NCBI GenBank assembly: GCA_017619615.1
Contig: JAFZRY010000032.1
Span: 42,951 to 106,950, forward strand
Direction: 5' to 3'
DNA: 64,000 nucleotides
DNA from: Lachnospiraceae bacterium
GTDB lineage: Bacteria; Bacillota; Clostridia; Lachnospirales; Lachnospiraceae
This document shows, one piece after another, positions 1 to 9,313 of this stretch. A program made the position numbers and the translations under genes. The notes under the pieces are model-generated. The model did no database searches. It was given only the letters and a program-made list of their open reading frames with translations, and was not told where the DNA came from. Each line of letters opens with the position of its first letter. Within the stretch, counting starts at the first letter, position 1.

Positions 1-1
1 C

Positions 2-148
2 GTGCTGGACGGCCGCTCCTTCAGCCTTTCCGTGAAAATGGCGGAGGGGCAGGAAATCTACGCGCGCGGCTACATGAAGTGGCCGAAGAATTATTCCGAA
101 GTGGCCGGCGCCCTGAAGGCGCTGATGCAGGAGCTGGCCGGAAACTGA
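2..148 (+). CDS. 3' end of a protein of unknown function (partial)
   Basis: The window opens inside a forward reading frame that ends at TGA 146-148. The last 48 residues are visible (ending ALMQELAGN). They are soluble and amphipathic, with no recognisable motif, so I assign no function. The stop lies 12 nt before the ATG of the next gene, so the two are probably co-transcribed. Confidence 0.55.
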   Translation: MLDGRSFSLSVKMAEGQEIYARGYMKWPKNYSEVAGALKALMQELAGN

Positions 149-160
149 CGGGGGAGACCT

Positions 161-1348
161 ATGTTTGATTACGCAGCACCCTGCCATTTCGGGCTGGAAG
201 CGGTCTGCAAGCGGGAGATCCTGGACCTCGGGTACGAACCGACCCGGGTGGAGGACGGCCGCGTCTTCTTCCGGGGAGACGCGGAGGCCGGCGTGCTGGC
301 CGACCTGTGCCTGCGCACCGCGGAGCGCGTGCTCCTGATCGCAGGCGAATTCACGGCTGAAACGTACGATGAGCTGTTCGAAGCCACCAAAGCCATTCCC
401 TGGGAGCAGTACCTGCCCCGGGACGCGCACTTCTGGGTGGCCAAGGCCGGCTCCATCAAAAGCAAGCTGTTCAGCCCGTCGGACATCCAGTCCGTCATGA
501 AAAAGGCCATGGTGGAGCGCCTGAAAAGCGCCTACCATCTGACGGTGTTCCCGGAGACCGGCGCGTCCTTCCCCGTCCGGGTGGGGCTGCTGAAGGACCG
601 GGTCACCGTCGGGCTGGATCTGTCCGGGGATTCGCTGCACAAGCGCGGCTACCGGAAACTGGTCAGCAAGGCGCCCATCACGGAAACGCTGGCCGCGGCG
701 CTGCTGGACCTGACCCCCTGGCGCGCGGACCGCATCCTGGTGGACCCGTTCTGCGGGAGCGGGACGTTTGCCATCGAAGCGGCCATGAAAGCCGCGGGCA
801 TGGCGCCCGGCCTGCAGCGCAGTTTCACGGCGGAGCAGTGGCCGCACCTCTTCCCGGAATCGCTCTGGAAGGAGTGGCGGGAAGACCTGGCGGCGCGCAT
901 CGACCGCAGCGTCCGCCCGGACATCCAGGCCTACGACCTGGACGAAGCCGTCATCAAAGCCGCGCGGGAAAACGCGCGCCTGGCCGGCGTGGAGGACATG
1001 ATCCATTTCCAGGTCCGCGACGTCAAGAACTTAAGCCACAGTAAGAAATACGGCTTCCTCCTGACCAACCCGCCGTACGGCGAGCGGCTGGAGGACCGGG
1101 AAGCGCTCCCCGCCCTTTACAAGACTCTCGGCGAACGCTTCGCCGCCCTGGACTCCTGGTCCGCCTACGTCATCACGTCCTACGAGGGGATCGAGCAGGC
1201 CTTCGGCCGCAAAGCCGACAGGAACCGCAAGATCTACAACGGGATGATGAAGACCTACTTTTATGAATTCCGCGGCCCCCGCCCGCCGCGCCAAGCCGGA
1301 GGTGAACCCCGTGAAACAACTCATCCTGGCCACTCACAACCCGAATAA
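161..1348 (+). CDS. THUMP-domain class I SAM-dependent rRNA methyltransferase (RlmL-type, 23S rRNA guanine-N2)
   Basis: A 395-aa protein with the architecture of the RlmL/YpsC family, which methylates a guanine N2 of 23S rRNA using S-adenosylmethionine. An N-terminal ferredoxin-like and THUMP RNA-binding region (about residues 1-155) precedes a Rossmann methyltransferase domain. The SAM-binding motif DPFCGSGTF is at 195-203 and the catalytic NPPYGERL at 303-310; an NPPY tetrad is typical of enzymes that act on exocyclic amines. The ATG has a GGGGAG ribosome binding site just upstream. The C-terminal tail after about residue 370 is Pro/Arg-rich and overlaps the rdgB start by 38 nt, so translation is probably coupled. 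Which guanine is modified cannot be read from the sequence. Confidence 0.9.
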   Translation: MFDYAAPCHFGLEAVCKREILDLGYEPTRVEDGRVFFRGDAEAGVLADLCLRTAERVLLIAGEFTAETYDELFEATKAIPWEQYLPRDAHFWVAKAGSIKSKLFSPSDIQSVMKKAMVERLKSAYHLTVFPETGASFPVRVGLLKDRVTVGLDLSGDSLHKRGYRKLVSKAPITETLAAALLDLTPWRADRILVDPFCGSGTFAIEAAMKAAGMAPGLQRSFTAEQWPHLFPESLWKEWREDLAARIDRSVRPDIQAYDLDEAVIKAARENARLAGVEDMIHFQVRDVKNLSHSKKYGFLLTNPPYGERLEDREALPALYKTLGERFAALDSWSAYVITSYEGIEQAFGRKADRNRKIYNGMMKTYFYEFRGPRPPRQAGGEPRETTHPGHSQPE

Positions 1349-1922
1349 AGTCCGTGAGATTCGCGAACTCCTGGCCGGCGAGCCCGTCGAGGTCCTGAGC
1401 CTCTCCGACGCCGGCTGGACCGAAGAGATCATCGAAAACGGCGAGACCTTCGAGGCCAACGCCCTGATCAAGGCGGAGACCGTCTTCAAAGCGACCGGCC
1501 GCGCCGTGCTGGCTGACGATTCCGGCCTCACAGTGGAAGCCATGGGCGGCGCCCCCGGTGTGTATTCCGCCCGCTACATGGGGGAGGAAGTCCCCTATTC
1601 CGTCAAGAACCGCGCCATCATCGACCTGCTGGCGCGCGTGCCGGACAAGGGCCGCGGCGCCGCGTTCGAATGCGTCATGGCCTTCGTCCGCCCGGACAAA
1701 AAGGGCCGTCCGGTCCGGAAAACGGCCCGCGGAAAAGTGGAGGGCCGCATCGCGCGCGAACCCGCCGGAAGCGGCGGCTTCGGCTACGACCCCATCTTTT
1801 TCCTGCCTGAGAAGAACTGTACCATGGCGGAACTGTCCGCCGCGGAGAAAAATATCATCAGTCACCGGGGGAGAGCCCTGCGGGCGATCCTCCCGGAGAT
1901 CGTCAAATGGTCCCGGAACTGA
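1311..1922 (+). CDS. rdgB: RdgB/HAM1 non-canonical purine NTP pyrophosphatase
   Basis: A 203-aa cytosolic enzyme of the ITPase (HAM1) family, which hydrolyses dITP, ITP and XTP to monophosphates and keeps deaminated purines out of DNA and RNA. Family motifs are complete: THNPNK at residues 8-13 (nucleotide binding), DDSGL at 69-73 (catalytic Asp), GGFGYDPIF at 155-163 and SHRGRAL at 184-190. I chose the GTG at 1311 because GGAGGTG lies 7 nt upstream and the family motif THNPNK follows directly. An ATG at 1263 is in frame but would add 16 residues absent from the family. The gene starts inside the end of the methyltransferase gene, which suggests translational coupling. Confidence 0.92.
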   Translation: MKQLILATHNPNKVREIRELLAGEPVEVLSLSDAGWTEEIIENGETFEANALIKAETVFKATGRAVLADDSGLTVEAMGGAPGVYSARYMGEEVPYSVKNRAIIDLLARVPDKGRGAAFECVMAFVRPDKKGRPVRKTARGKVEGRIAREPAGSGGFGYDPIFFLPEKNCTMAELSAAEKNIISHRGRALRAILPEIVKWSRN

Positions 1923-1937
1923 CAAAAGGAGGTATTT

Positions 1938-2837
1938 ATGCGTCAGGAATTCACATTCCCCTCATCTGATAAAAAAACCACCATCCACGGCTTCTGGTGG
2001 ATCCCGGAAGGCGAGCCGAAGGCCGTCGTCCAGCTGGTCCACGGCATGGAAGAGCATATCGGCCGCTACGACCACGTGGCGCGGTTCCTGAACGAGAACG
2101 GCTACGCGGCGGTCGGCCACGACCACCTGGGCCACGGCGCGTCCGTCACGGACGACGACCAGAACGGCTATTTCGCGTCGGAAAAAGGCCATCACTGCGT
2201 GCTGAAGGATATGCGCACGGTGACCCGCCTGGCGGAGGAAAAGTACCCGGGCAAGCCCATCTTCATGCTGGGCCACAGCATGGGCTCCTTCTTCGCCCGC
2301 CGCTTCATCACCTTGTACCCCCACGTTCTGTCCGGCCTGATCCTGAGCGGCACCGGCTCCAAGCCGTACATGATGGTCCACGCGGGCAAGCGCCTGGCGC
2401 AGACGCTGAGCAAGACCAAAGGCGACCACTACCGCAGCAAGACCGTGGAGACCACCGCGCTGGGCAACGCGCCGCTGGAAGCCTGGCTCTGCTCCGACCC
2501 GCAGGTCGTGGAAGATTACAAGAACGACCCGCTCTGCGGCCGCCCGTTCACCGTAGGCGCTTACAAAGACTTCTTCAAACTGATGGAAGAACTGTCACTC
2601 GGCAAGGACCTGAACCAGGTCCCGCGCGACCTGCCCATCCTGCTGATCGCAGGCATGAAGGACCCCGTGGGCGACAATTCCAAGGGCGTCCTGAAGGTCT
2701 ACAACAAGTACAAGGCCAAGGATTTCAAGGATGTGGACGTGATCTTTTACCGCGACGACCTGCACGAGATCCTGAACGGCCTCAAGAAAGAGGACGCCCT
2801 GCGCGACGTCCTGCATTTCCTGGATGAAAGGGTGTAA
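1938..2837 (+). CDS. Alpha/beta hydrolase, monoacylglycerol-lipase-like (serine aminopeptidase S33 family)
   Basis: A 299-aa soluble alpha/beta hydrolase. The oxyanion-hole segment HGMEEHIGRY (35-44) and nucleophile elbow GHSMGS (112-117, Ser114) match the Hydrolase_4 / lysophospholipase-monoglyceride lipase family. Likely triad partners are Asp242 (GMKDPVGD) and His276 (DDLHEIL). There is no signal peptide, so it acts in the cytosol, and the substrate is probably an acylglycerol or another small ester. The ATG has an AAAGGAGG ribosome binding site. It sits 15 nt after rdgB and 5 nt before dgt, inside the same operon; nothing in the sequence links it functionally to these neighbours. Confidence 0.88.
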   Translation: MRQEFTFPSSDKKTTIHGFWWIPEGEPKAVVQLVHGMEEHIGRYDHVARFLNENGYAAVGHDHLGHGASVTDDDQNGYFASEKGHHCVLKDMRTVTRLAEEKYPGKPIFMLGHSMGSFFARRFITLYPHVLSGLILSGTGSKPYMMVHAGKRLAQTLSKTKGDHYRSKTVETTALGNAPLEAWLCSDPQVVEDYKNDPLCGRPFTVGAYKDFFKLMEELSLGKDLNQVPRDLPILLIAGMKDPVGDNSKGVLKVYNKYKAKDFKDVDVIFYRDDLHEILNGLKKEDALRDVLHFLDERV

Positions 2838-2842
2838 ACCGG

Positions 2843-3850
2843 ATGACGATACGGGAACAGACAGAGGCGCTGGAGCGCCAGACGCTCAGCCCCTATGCGT
2901 CGCTGAGCGTGAACAGCCTCGGCCGGGACTTCCCGGACGACCCCTGCCCGATCCGCACCTGCTACCAGCGGGACCGCGACCGCGTCCTGCACAGCAAGGC
3001 GTTCCGGCGGCTGAAAAACAAGACCCAGGTCTTCCTGGCCCCGGCCGGGGCGCATTACCGCACCCGCCTGACCCACACGCTGGAGGTCCAGCAGATCTCC
3101 CGCACCGTGGCGCGCGCGCTGCGGCTCAACGAGGACCTGACCGAAGCCATCGCGCTGGCCCACGACCTGGGCCACACCCCCTTCGGCCACGCGGGCGAAC
3201 GGGCCCTGAACGCGCTCTGCCCCAAGGGCTTTTCGCACTATGACCAGGGCCTGCGCGTCGTGGAACTCCTGGAGAAGGACGGCCGCGGCCTGAACCTGAC
3301 GAAGGAGGTGCGCGACGGCATCTACCACCACCGCGTGGACGGCACGCCGATGACCCTGGAGGGCAAGGTCGTGCAGCTCTGCGACAAGATCGCCTACATC
3401 AGCCACGACATCGACGACGCCATGCGCGCCGGCATCCTCAGCGAGGAGATGCTCCCCCGCGAATACACCGCGGTGCTGGGCCATTCCGTCCGCGAGCGCC
3501 TGGACACGATGGTGCACGGCATCATCGACTGCAGCCTCGGCCAGCCCAAGGTGGACGTCACGCCGCGCGTCAAGGACGCGGTGGCCGGCCTGCGCAGCTT
3601 CATGTTCAACCACCTGTACATCAACAGCATCGCCAAGTCTGAAGAAGGCAAGGCGCAGCTGCTGCTCAAAAGCCTGTATGACTATTACATCGAGCACGAC
3701 ACGGAACTGCCGCGCGAGTACGTGGAAGCGGTCTGGATCCGCGGCGAATCCTGGAGCCGCGCCGTCTGCGACTATATCTCCGGCATGACCGACGAATACG
3801 CCATGGAGCGTTATAAAGAACTGTTCCTCCCCCGCCCGTGGGAATATTAA
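2843..3850 (+). CDS. dgt: Deoxyguanosinetriphosphate triphosphohydrolase-like protein (HD domain)
   Basis: A 335-aa HD-superfamily dNTPase of the Dgt type 2 group, which releases triphosphate from dGTP or other dNTPs. The metal-binding residues are present: His78 in TRLTHTLEV, His107-Asp108 in AHDLGHTPFGH, and a later Asp in CDKIAYISHDIDD. The length fits the short Firmicutes form rather than the 505-aa enterobacterial enzyme. The gene ends 6 nt before dnaG; dgt next to dnaG is a common arrangement in Clostridia. It may tune the dNTP pool during replication. Whether dGTP is the real substrate cannot be told from sequence. Confidence 0.9.
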   Translation: MTIREQTEALERQTLSPYASLSVNSLGRDFPDDPCPIRTCYQRDRDRVLHSKAFRRLKNKTQVFLAPAGAHYRTRLTHTLEVQQISRTVARALRLNEDLTEAIALAHDLGHTPFGHAGERALNALCPKGFSHYDQGLRVVELLEKDGRGLNLTKEVRDGIYHHRVDGTPMTLEGKVVQLCDKIAYISHDIDDAMRAGILSEEMLPREYTAVLGHSVRERLDTMVHGIIDCSLGQPKVDVTPRVKDAVAGLRSFMFNHLYINSIAKSEEGKAQLLLKSLYDYYIEHDTELPREYVEAVWIRGESWSRAVCDYISGMTDEYAMERYKELFLPRPWEY

Positions 3851-3856
3851 AGAATT

Positions 3857-5647
3857 ATGCCTGTCTACCCGAAAGAGATCATTGACGAGATCCGCACCCG
3901 GACGGATATCGTGAAAGTCGTGGGGTCCCGCATCAAGCTGGAGCGCAAAGGCGCGAATTACTTCGCCTGCTGCCCGTTCCACAGCGAAAAGACCCCTTCT
4001 TTCAGCGTGTCCTCTTCGCGGCAGATGTATTACTGCTTCGGCTGCCAGGCCGGCGGCGACGTGATCTCCTTCGTGCAGAACTACGATAACGTGAGCTTCA
4101 CCGAAGCGGTCACCGAACTGGCGCGCCAGGCGGGCGTCACGCTTCCGCAGCGCGAAATGACCGGCGCAGAGAAGAAGCAGCAGGCCCGGCGCGACCGGCT
4201 GATGACCATGAACGGCGAGGCCGCACTGTATTATTACTATAAGCTCCGCAGCGCCGCGGGCCGCGAAGGCATGGACTATTTTGTCCGCCGCGGCCTCAAA
4301 CCCGAGACCATGAAGCAGTTCGGCCTGGGCTACGCGGGCAAGGAGTGGGACGGACTGTACCGGTACCTCAAAGAAAAAGGCTACGGCGATGAGGAGATGC
4401 GCGACGCCGGCCTGGTCCGTTTCAAGGAAGACCGCGGCGGCTACGACTATTTCCGCGACCGCGTCATGTTCCCGATCATCGACTCCCGCAAGCGCGTCCT
4501 GGGCTTCGGCGCGCGCCTGCTGGGCTCCGGCGAACCCAAATACCTGAACACGCAGGAGACCGCTGTCTTCGACAAAGGCCGCAACCTGTACGGCCTGAAC
4601 ATCGCCCGCAGCAGCAAGCGGCCGTACCTGATCCTCTGCGAGGGCTACATGGACGTGATCGCGCTGCATCAGGCGGGCTTCGACTGCGCGACGGCCACGC
4701 TGGGCACGGCCTTCACGGACAAGCACGGGCCGCTCGTCAAGCGCCTGAACAAGCCGGTCATGCTCTGCTATGACAGCGACGCCGCGGGTGTGAAGGCGGC
4801 CATGCGCGCCATCCCGCTGCTGCGCGAAGCCGGCGTGGAGGCCCGGGTCGTGAATATGAAGCCATATAAGGACCCGGACGAATTCATCGTCCACGAGGGC
4901 GGCGCGGCGTTCGAGGAACGCATCGCGCAGGCGCTGAACGGCTTCCTGTTCCAGTCCGACGTCTGGCGCAGCCAGTTCGACGTCAGCAACCCCGCGGAGC
5001 GCACCGCGTTCCACCGGCGCGTGGCGGAGGAACTGACCTCCTTCACGGACGGCATCGAGCGGGAAAACTACCTCTCCGCCGTCTGCGCGCGTCATCAGAT
5101 CCCGCAGGAACCGCTGCGGAAACTGGTCTCCGGGCTGGGGAACCGGCGCTATGAAACGGAGATCGAAGTCCCGGAGGCGGAAGACCTGGTCCGCGACTCC
5201 TTAAGCCGCGCCGGCAAAGGCAGCAACGGCCTCCTGGTCGGCGCCCAGCTGCTGCTCTGGTGGGCCGCGGAAAGCGGCGCCTCGCCGGAGCGCGTGGCGG
5301 AACTGCTGCGTCCCGAAGACATGCCCGACGCGCTGCAGCAGGAGCTTCTGGGCCACATCCTGCGGCTCAAAAAAGAAGCCTCCTCGGTCACGCCGGCCGC
5401 GCTTCTCAGCGAATATCCGGAGAACGAGGAGGCGGCGCGCCAGATCGCGGCCGTTTTCAGCAAGGCCCTGGATCCGGACCGGGATCCGGCCGAGCGGGCC
5501 CATATCCTGACCGGCAACTTAAAGCGCCTGCGCAAAGAGGCGCTGCATAAAGCACTCAAGAGCAATCCCGACGCGCAGACCGCCAGACAGATCACACAGG
5601 AACTGGCGGGGCTGGAGCGGATCAAAATCACGGAAGCGGACCTGTAG
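3857..5647 (+). CDS. dnaG: DNA primase
   Basis: A 596-aa bacterial primase that makes RNA primers at the replication fork and binds DnaB through its C-terminus. The N-terminal CHC2 zinc finger is seen as CPFH (39-42) with CFGC (60-63). The RNA-polymerase/TOPRIM core follows, with the catalytic Glu in LCEGYMDV near residue 261 and the acidic cluster YDSDAAG near 305-311. The last 150 residues are a helical DnaB-interaction region. The length is normal for Firmicutes. In many Clostridia the next gene is rpoD; here deoC follows instead, 19 nt downstream. Confidence 0.95.
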   Translation: MPVYPKEIIDEIRTRTDIVKVVGSRIKLERKGANYFACCPFHSEKTPSFSVSSSRQMYYCFGCQAGGDVISFVQNYDNVSFTEAVTELARQAGVTLPQREMTGAEKKQQARRDRLMTMNGEAALYYYYKLRSAAGREGMDYFVRRGLKPETMKQFGLGYAGKEWDGLYRYLKEKGYGDEEMRDAGLVRFKEDRGGYDYFRDRVMFPIIDSRKRVLGFGARLLGSGEPKYLNTQETAVFDKGRNLYGLNIARSSKRPYLILCEGYMDVIALHQAGFDCATATLGTAFTDKHGPLVKRLNKPVMLCYDSDAAGVKAAMRAIPLLREAGVEARVVNMKPYKDPDEFIVHEGGAAFEERIAQALNGFLFQSDVWRSQFDVSNPAERTAFHRRVAEELTSFTDGIERENYLSAVCARHQIPQEPLRKLVSGLGNRRYETEIEVPEAEDLVRDSLSRAGKGSNGLLVGAQLLLWWAAESGASPERVAELLRPEDMPDALQQELLGHILRLKKEASSVTPAALLSEYPENEEAARQIAAVFSKALDPDRDPAERAHILTGNLKRLRKEALHKALKSNPDAQTARQITQELAGLERIKITEADL

Positions 5648-5666
5648 GCCGCGGAAAGGACCAAAC

Positions 5667-6326
5667 ATGAGCGAGATCAGTTTACAGGAGATCCTGGGCT
5701 ACTGCGATCACACCCTGCTGAAGCAGGAGAGCACCTGGGAGCAGATCAAGGACATCTGCAACGACGGCATCAAATTCGGGACCGCATCGGTCTGCATCCC
5801 GCCCGCTTTCGTGCGGCAGGCCCGCGAACTGGTGGGCAACGATCTGGCGATCTGCACCGTCATCGGCTTCCCGAACGGGTACAACACCACGGCCGTGAAG
5901 GTGTTCGAAACGACGGATGCGATTGCGAACGGCGCGGATGAGATCGACATGGTCATCAACATCGGCTGGGTGAAGGAAGGCCGCTACCGTGACGTGCAGC
6001 GGGAGATCGAGGCCGTGCGCGAAGCCTGCCGCGGCCGCATCCTGAAAGTCATCGTGGAGACCTGCCTGCTGACGAAGGAAGAGAAGATCGAGCTCTGCCG
6101 CGTCGTCACCGACGCCGGCGCGGACTTCATCAAGACCTCCACCGGCTTCTCCACCGGCGGCGCCACCCGCGAGGACGTGGCCCTGTTCGCGGAGCACGTC
6201 GGCTCCGGCCTGCAGATCAAGGCCTCCGGCGGCATCGCCAGCCTGAAAGACGCGGAAGACTTCATCAAACTCGGCGCCACCCGCCTGGGCACCAGCCGCC
6301 TGGTGAAGATCGCGAAAGAACAGTAA
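5667..6326 (+). CDS. deoC: Deoxyribose-phosphate aldolase
   Basis: A 219-aa class I aldolase that cleaves 2-deoxyribose 5-phosphate to glyceraldehyde 3-phosphate and acetaldehyde. The Schiff-base lysine is Lys156 in FIKTSTGF; Asp94 (DEIDMV) and Lys185 (LQIKASGG) complete the active site. The length is typical. With cdd and pdp downstream it forms a deoxynucleoside catabolic set, in which phosphorylase-derived deoxyribose phosphate is fed to glycolysis. The start ATG follows a GGAAAGGA ribosome binding site. No DeoR-type operator is evident nearby. Confidence 0.95.
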   Translation: MSEISLQEILGYCDHTLLKQESTWEQIKDICNDGIKFGTASVCIPPAFVRQARELVGNDLAICTVIGFPNGYNTTAVKVFETTDAIANGADEIDMVINIGWVKEGRYRDVQREIEAVREACRGRILKVIVETCLLTKEEKIELCRVVTDAGADFIKTSTGFSTGGATREDVALFAEHVGSGLQIKASGGIASLKDAEDFIKLGATRLGTSRLVKIAKEQ

Positions 6327-6344
6327 CAACTGCGGAATATAACT

Positions 6345-6371
6345 GTAGGGGCCGATGTTCCATCGGCCCGG
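6345..6371. repeat. Dispersed palindromic repeat, family A (copy 1)
   Basis: The palindrome GGGCCGATG-ttc-CATCGGCCC (6349-6369), preceded by GTAG, lies in the deoC-cdd gap. Almost the same element recurs at 40444-40468, and related GGGCCGTTG-aaa-CAACGGCCC copies occur at 30248 and 33798. It can fold as a 9-bp hairpin but has no T-tract here, so it is better read as a dispersed repeat than as a terminator. Confidence 0.7.
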
Positions 6372-6382
6372 GTGAGAATGCC

Positions 6383-6790
6383 ATGAATTACCAGGAATTA
6401 TACGATTTATCTTTGCAGGCCCGTGAAAACTCCTACTGCCCCTACTCCCACTTCGCCACCGGCGCCGCGCTGGTGGGGGAGAGCGGCCGTATCTACCTGG
6501 GCTGCAACGTCGAAAACAGCGCCTTCGGCCCCACCAACTGTGCCGAACGCACCGCCGTCTTCAAAGCCGTGAGCGAAGGCGAACGCCGCTTTACCGCGAT
6601 CGCCGTCTGCGGCGCCCCGGAAGGCAAAGTCCCGGACAAGCTCTGTGCCCCCTGCGGCGTCTGCCGCCAGGTCCTCAGCGAATTCGTGGACGATGATTTC
6701 CCCGTCATCATGTACGATGAGGAACTGGGCGTCAAAGCCTACCCATTCCGGGAGATTCTTCCCTTCCGTTTTGACCTGAACGAATACTGA
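6383..6790 (+). CDS. cdd: Cytidine deaminase
   Basis: A 135-aa tetrameric-type cytidine/deoxycytidine deaminase converting (deoxy)cytidine to (deoxy)uridine. The zinc site is intact: Cys53-Ala-Glu55 in NCAERTAVF (Glu55 is the proton shuttle), with Cys91 and Cys94 in PCGVC. NVENSAFG (42-49) binds the ribose. It lies between deoC and pdp, as expected for pyrimidine nucleoside salvage. The ribosome binding site (GGGTGAG, 8 nt upstream) is weaker than those of neighbouring genes, and the gap upstream holds a dispersed repeat. Confidence 0.95.
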   Translation: MNYQELYDLSLQARENSYCPYSHFATGAALVGESGRIYLGCNVENSAFGPTNCAERTAVFKAVSEGERRFTAIAVCGAPEGKVPDKLCAPCGVCRQVLSEFVDDDFPVIMYDEELGVKAYPFREILPFRFDLNEY

Positions 6791-6810
6791 TACCTTGCGA
6801 GGGCAAACCC

Positions 6811-8112
6811 ATGTTGATGACCGACCTGATCCAGAAGAAGAAAAACGGCGAGCCGCTGACCCGGAGGGAACTGTCCTTCCTGGTGCGCGGCGTGACCGAC
6901 GGTTCGATCCCGGACTACCAGCTCAGCGCGCTGTGCATGGCGATCCTGTTCAAGGGGATGAAAGACCGGGAGATCGCGGACCTGACCGATGAAATGGCGC
7001 ATTCCGGCGACATGATCGACCTGTCCGAGTTCGGCACCCTGTCCGTGGACAAGCATTCTACCGGCGGCGTGGGCGATAAGACCACGCTGATCCTGGCCCC
7101 GCTGGTGGCCGCCTGCGGCGCCAAGGTAGCCAAGATGTCCGGCCGCGGCCTGGGCCACACGGGCGGGACCGTGGATAAGCTGGAGTCCATCCCCGGCTAC
7201 CGGACGGAACTGCCGGAAGAGGATTTCCGGCGCATTGCCCGCGAAGTGGGCGTCTGCGTGATCGGCCAGAGCGGCGAACTGGCGCCGGCGGACAAGAAAC
7301 TGTACGCGCTGCGCGATGTGACCGGAACGGTGGATTCCATCCCGCTCATCGTCTCCAGCATCATGTCCAAAAAGCTGGCGGCCGGCGCGCATTCCATCGT
7401 CCTGGACGTGACGGTGGGCAGCGGCGCGTTTATGAAGACGGTGCCCGATGCCGTGGAGCTGGCGCAGAAGATGGTGACCATCGGGCGCGCCTGCGGCCGG
7501 AACATGTCCGCGCTGATCACGGACATGAGCGAACCGCTCGGCTTTGCCATCGGCAACGCCATGGAAGTGCAGGAGGCGCTGGCCGTGCTGCGCGGCGAGG
7601 AGATCGAGGACCTGAAGGAGGTCTGCCTCGCGCTGGCGGGCGAGATGCTGTCCCTGTCGCTGCAGATGACGCCCGAAGAGGGCCGGAAGCTGGCGGAGGA
7701 AACGCTGGCCAGCGGCGCTGCCTACAAGAAAATGAAGCAGTGGGTCGCGGCCCAGGGCGGCGACGAGCGGTATATCCGGGAGCCGGAGCGCTTCCCGGCG
7801 GCCGCGTATTCCCGCGAGATTCTCGCAAAGGAGGAAGGGTATATCGCCGCGATGGATACCGAAGCTATCGGCCGCGCGGCGTGCCAGCTCGGTGCGGGGC
7901 GCAAGACGAAAGCGGACGTCATCGATATGGCCGCGGGCATCCGGCTCTGCAAAAAACTCGGCGACCACGTGGAAAAAGGCGACGTCCTGGCCGTCCTGTA
8001 CACCGAACGCGAAGAGACCCTTTACGAAGCAGTCCGCCTGTACAAGCAGGCGCTGACCTTCAGCCCCGACCCGGTGAAAAAACCGCCGCTGGTCCACAGG
8101 ATCATCCGATGA
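6811..8112 (+). CDS. pdp: Pyrimidine-nucleoside phosphorylase
   Basis: A 433-aa member of the thymidine/pyrimidine nucleoside phosphorylase family, which releases thymine or uracil with (deoxy)ribose 1-phosphate. The phosphate-binding signature KHSTGGVGDK is at 81-90 and GRGLGHTGGTVDKLE at 111-125. The length equals that of the Gram-positive Pdp enzymes. It is downstream of cdd and deoC and completes the path from deoxycytidine to deoxyribose phosphate, lacking only a phosphopentomutase. Its TGA overlaps the ATG of the next gene (ATGA at 8109-8112). Confidence 0.93.
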   Translation: MLMTDLIQKKKNGEPLTRRELSFLVRGVTDGSIPDYQLSALCMAILFKGMKDREIADLTDEMAHSGDMIDLSEFGTLSVDKHSTGGVGDKTTLILAPLVAACGAKVAKMSGRGLGHTGGTVDKLESIPGYRTELPEEDFRRIAREVGVCVIGQSGELAPADKKLYALRDVTGTVDSIPLIVSSIMSKKLAAGAHSIVLDVTVGSGAFMKTVPDAVELAQKMVTIGRACGRNMSALITDMSEPLGFAIGNAMEVQEALAVLRGEEIEDLKEVCLALAGEMLSLSLQMTPEEGRKLAEETLASGAAYKKMKQWVAAQGGDERYIREPERFPAAAYSREILAKEEGYIAAMDTEAIGRAACQLGAGRKTKADVIDMAAGIRLCKKLGDHVEKGDVLAVLYTEREETLYEAVRLYKQALTFSPDPVKKPPLVHRIIR

Positions 8113-9263
8113 ATGTCTTTGACTATCTGACCTGGCGGGGGGACGTCCCCTTTTCCGCCGACCCGTTCAACGAAGTGGACGGCTTGGTATTGTCCCTGCT
8201 CGCCTACACGGATTTCGGGGCCATCGTCCCGGCCGAGGGCGAGATCTCCCTGAAGGAAGCTGCGGCGACGTTTTTCGAGCGCTTCCCGCGCAAAGTAGTG
8301 GAAGCGCGCTCCGGCTTCACGGCCCCCGCGCCGCTGCTGATGGAGGACATGGCGGCCGGCGCCCGCTTCCGGAACACCATCCTCGCGGACTACATCAACG
8401 TCGTGGACAAGGACAACACCGAGCAGCTGTCCGCCGTCAGTTTCCTGCTGGAGGACGGCAGCCTGTTCGTGGCCTTCCGGGGCACGGACAGCAGCCTGAC
8501 CGGCTGGAAGGAGGACCTGGCGTTCAGTTACCTGAGCGAAACGGCCGGGCAGAAGCGGGCGGTGTCCTATCTGGAGCGGGAGGCCGCTTCCTTCTCCGGG
8601 AAGATCCGCGTGGGCGGCCACTCCAAGGGCGGCAATTTCGCCGTCTACGCCGCCTCATTCTGCGAGCGCGCGGCGCAGGACAAGATCTCCGTGGTCTATT
8701 CCTACGACGGCCCGGGCTTCCGCGACGAGATCCTGCGGACGGACGGCTATACCCGCATCCTGTCCCGCATCCGCCACATCGTGCCCGAGGCGTCGTTCTT
8801 CGGGATGCTGATGGCGGACCGCGCCGAACCCATCGTGATCAAAAGCACCGCCTCCGGCTTCGTCCAGCACGACGGCTTTACCTGGCAGATCGTCCGCAAC
8901 CGCTTTGAGCGCGGCGAACTGACCGAGACCGCCCTGATGATGGAGAAGACCTTCGACGGCTGGCTGGAGGAGATGGACGACGGCGAGCGCGAGTCTCTGT
9001 TCGACACGGTTTTCTCCCTGCTGGAAGCGACCGGCGAGGAGAGCATCAAGGGGGTCTTCAGCAAGAAACTGAAGAGCGCGGACGCCGTATTTGATTCCCT
9101 GCGCGGCCTCCCGAAGGACAAGCGCAAAGAAATGCTGTCTCTGCTGGGCCGGCTCCTGCAGACCGGCGGCCGGAACGCGGTCTCCACGGTCGCCTCGGTG
9201 ACCGCGGCGAACCTGCCGGGCAAAAAGGACGGAGACAAGACAAACAAAAAAGCGGGAGAGTGA
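8109..9263 (+). CDS. Mbeg1-like (DUF2974) lipase-fold protein
   Basis: A 384-aa soluble protein beginning MNVFDYLTWRGD at the ATG that overlaps the pdp stop by 4 nt. It resembles the DUF2974/Mbeg1-like family: a class-3-lipase-like core with FRGTDSS near 125-131, the nucleophile elbow GGHSKGGNF near 168-176 and YDGPGF near 198-203. The C-terminal 100 residues are charged and probably helical. Family members are found mostly in Firmicutes and have no established substrate; the Ser suggests an esterase or lipase. An open frame extends upstream to 7740, but that part lies inside pdp and is not credible. The ATGA overlap implies coupled translation with pdp. Confidence 0.8.
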   Translation: MNVFDYLTWRGDVPFSADPFNEVDGLVLSLLAYTDFGAIVPAEGEISLKEAAATFFERFPRKVVEARSGFTAPAPLLMEDMAAGARFRNTILADYINVVDKDNTEQLSAVSFLLEDGSLFVAFRGTDSSLTGWKEDLAFSYLSETAGQKRAVSYLEREAASFSGKIRVGGHSKGGNFAVYAASFCERAAQDKISVVYSYDGPGFRDEILRTDGYTRILSRIRHIVPEASFFGMLMADRAEPIVIKSTASGFVQHDGFTWQIVRNRFERGELTETALMMEKTFDGWLEEMDDGERESLFDTVFSLLEATGEESIKGVFSKKLKSADAVFDSLRGLPKDKRKEMLSLLGRLLQTGGRNAVSTVASVTAANLPGKKDGDKTNKKAGE

Positions 9264-9313
9264 AGCTGATATGTAGCCTCTTTACTGGACAACCAGTAAG
9301 GTGGGAATTTTTT

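Noticed and set aside
2747-5095. Minus-strand frame of about 780 codons opposite dgt and dnaG
   Set aside because: Antisense to two well-defined genes and without any family motif; an artefact of high GC content.
7740-8108. Upstream extension of the DUF2974 lipase-like gene
   Set aside because: It lies wholly inside pdp in another frame and gives Arg/Gly/Pro-rich sequence; the ATGA overlap at 8109 is the natural start.
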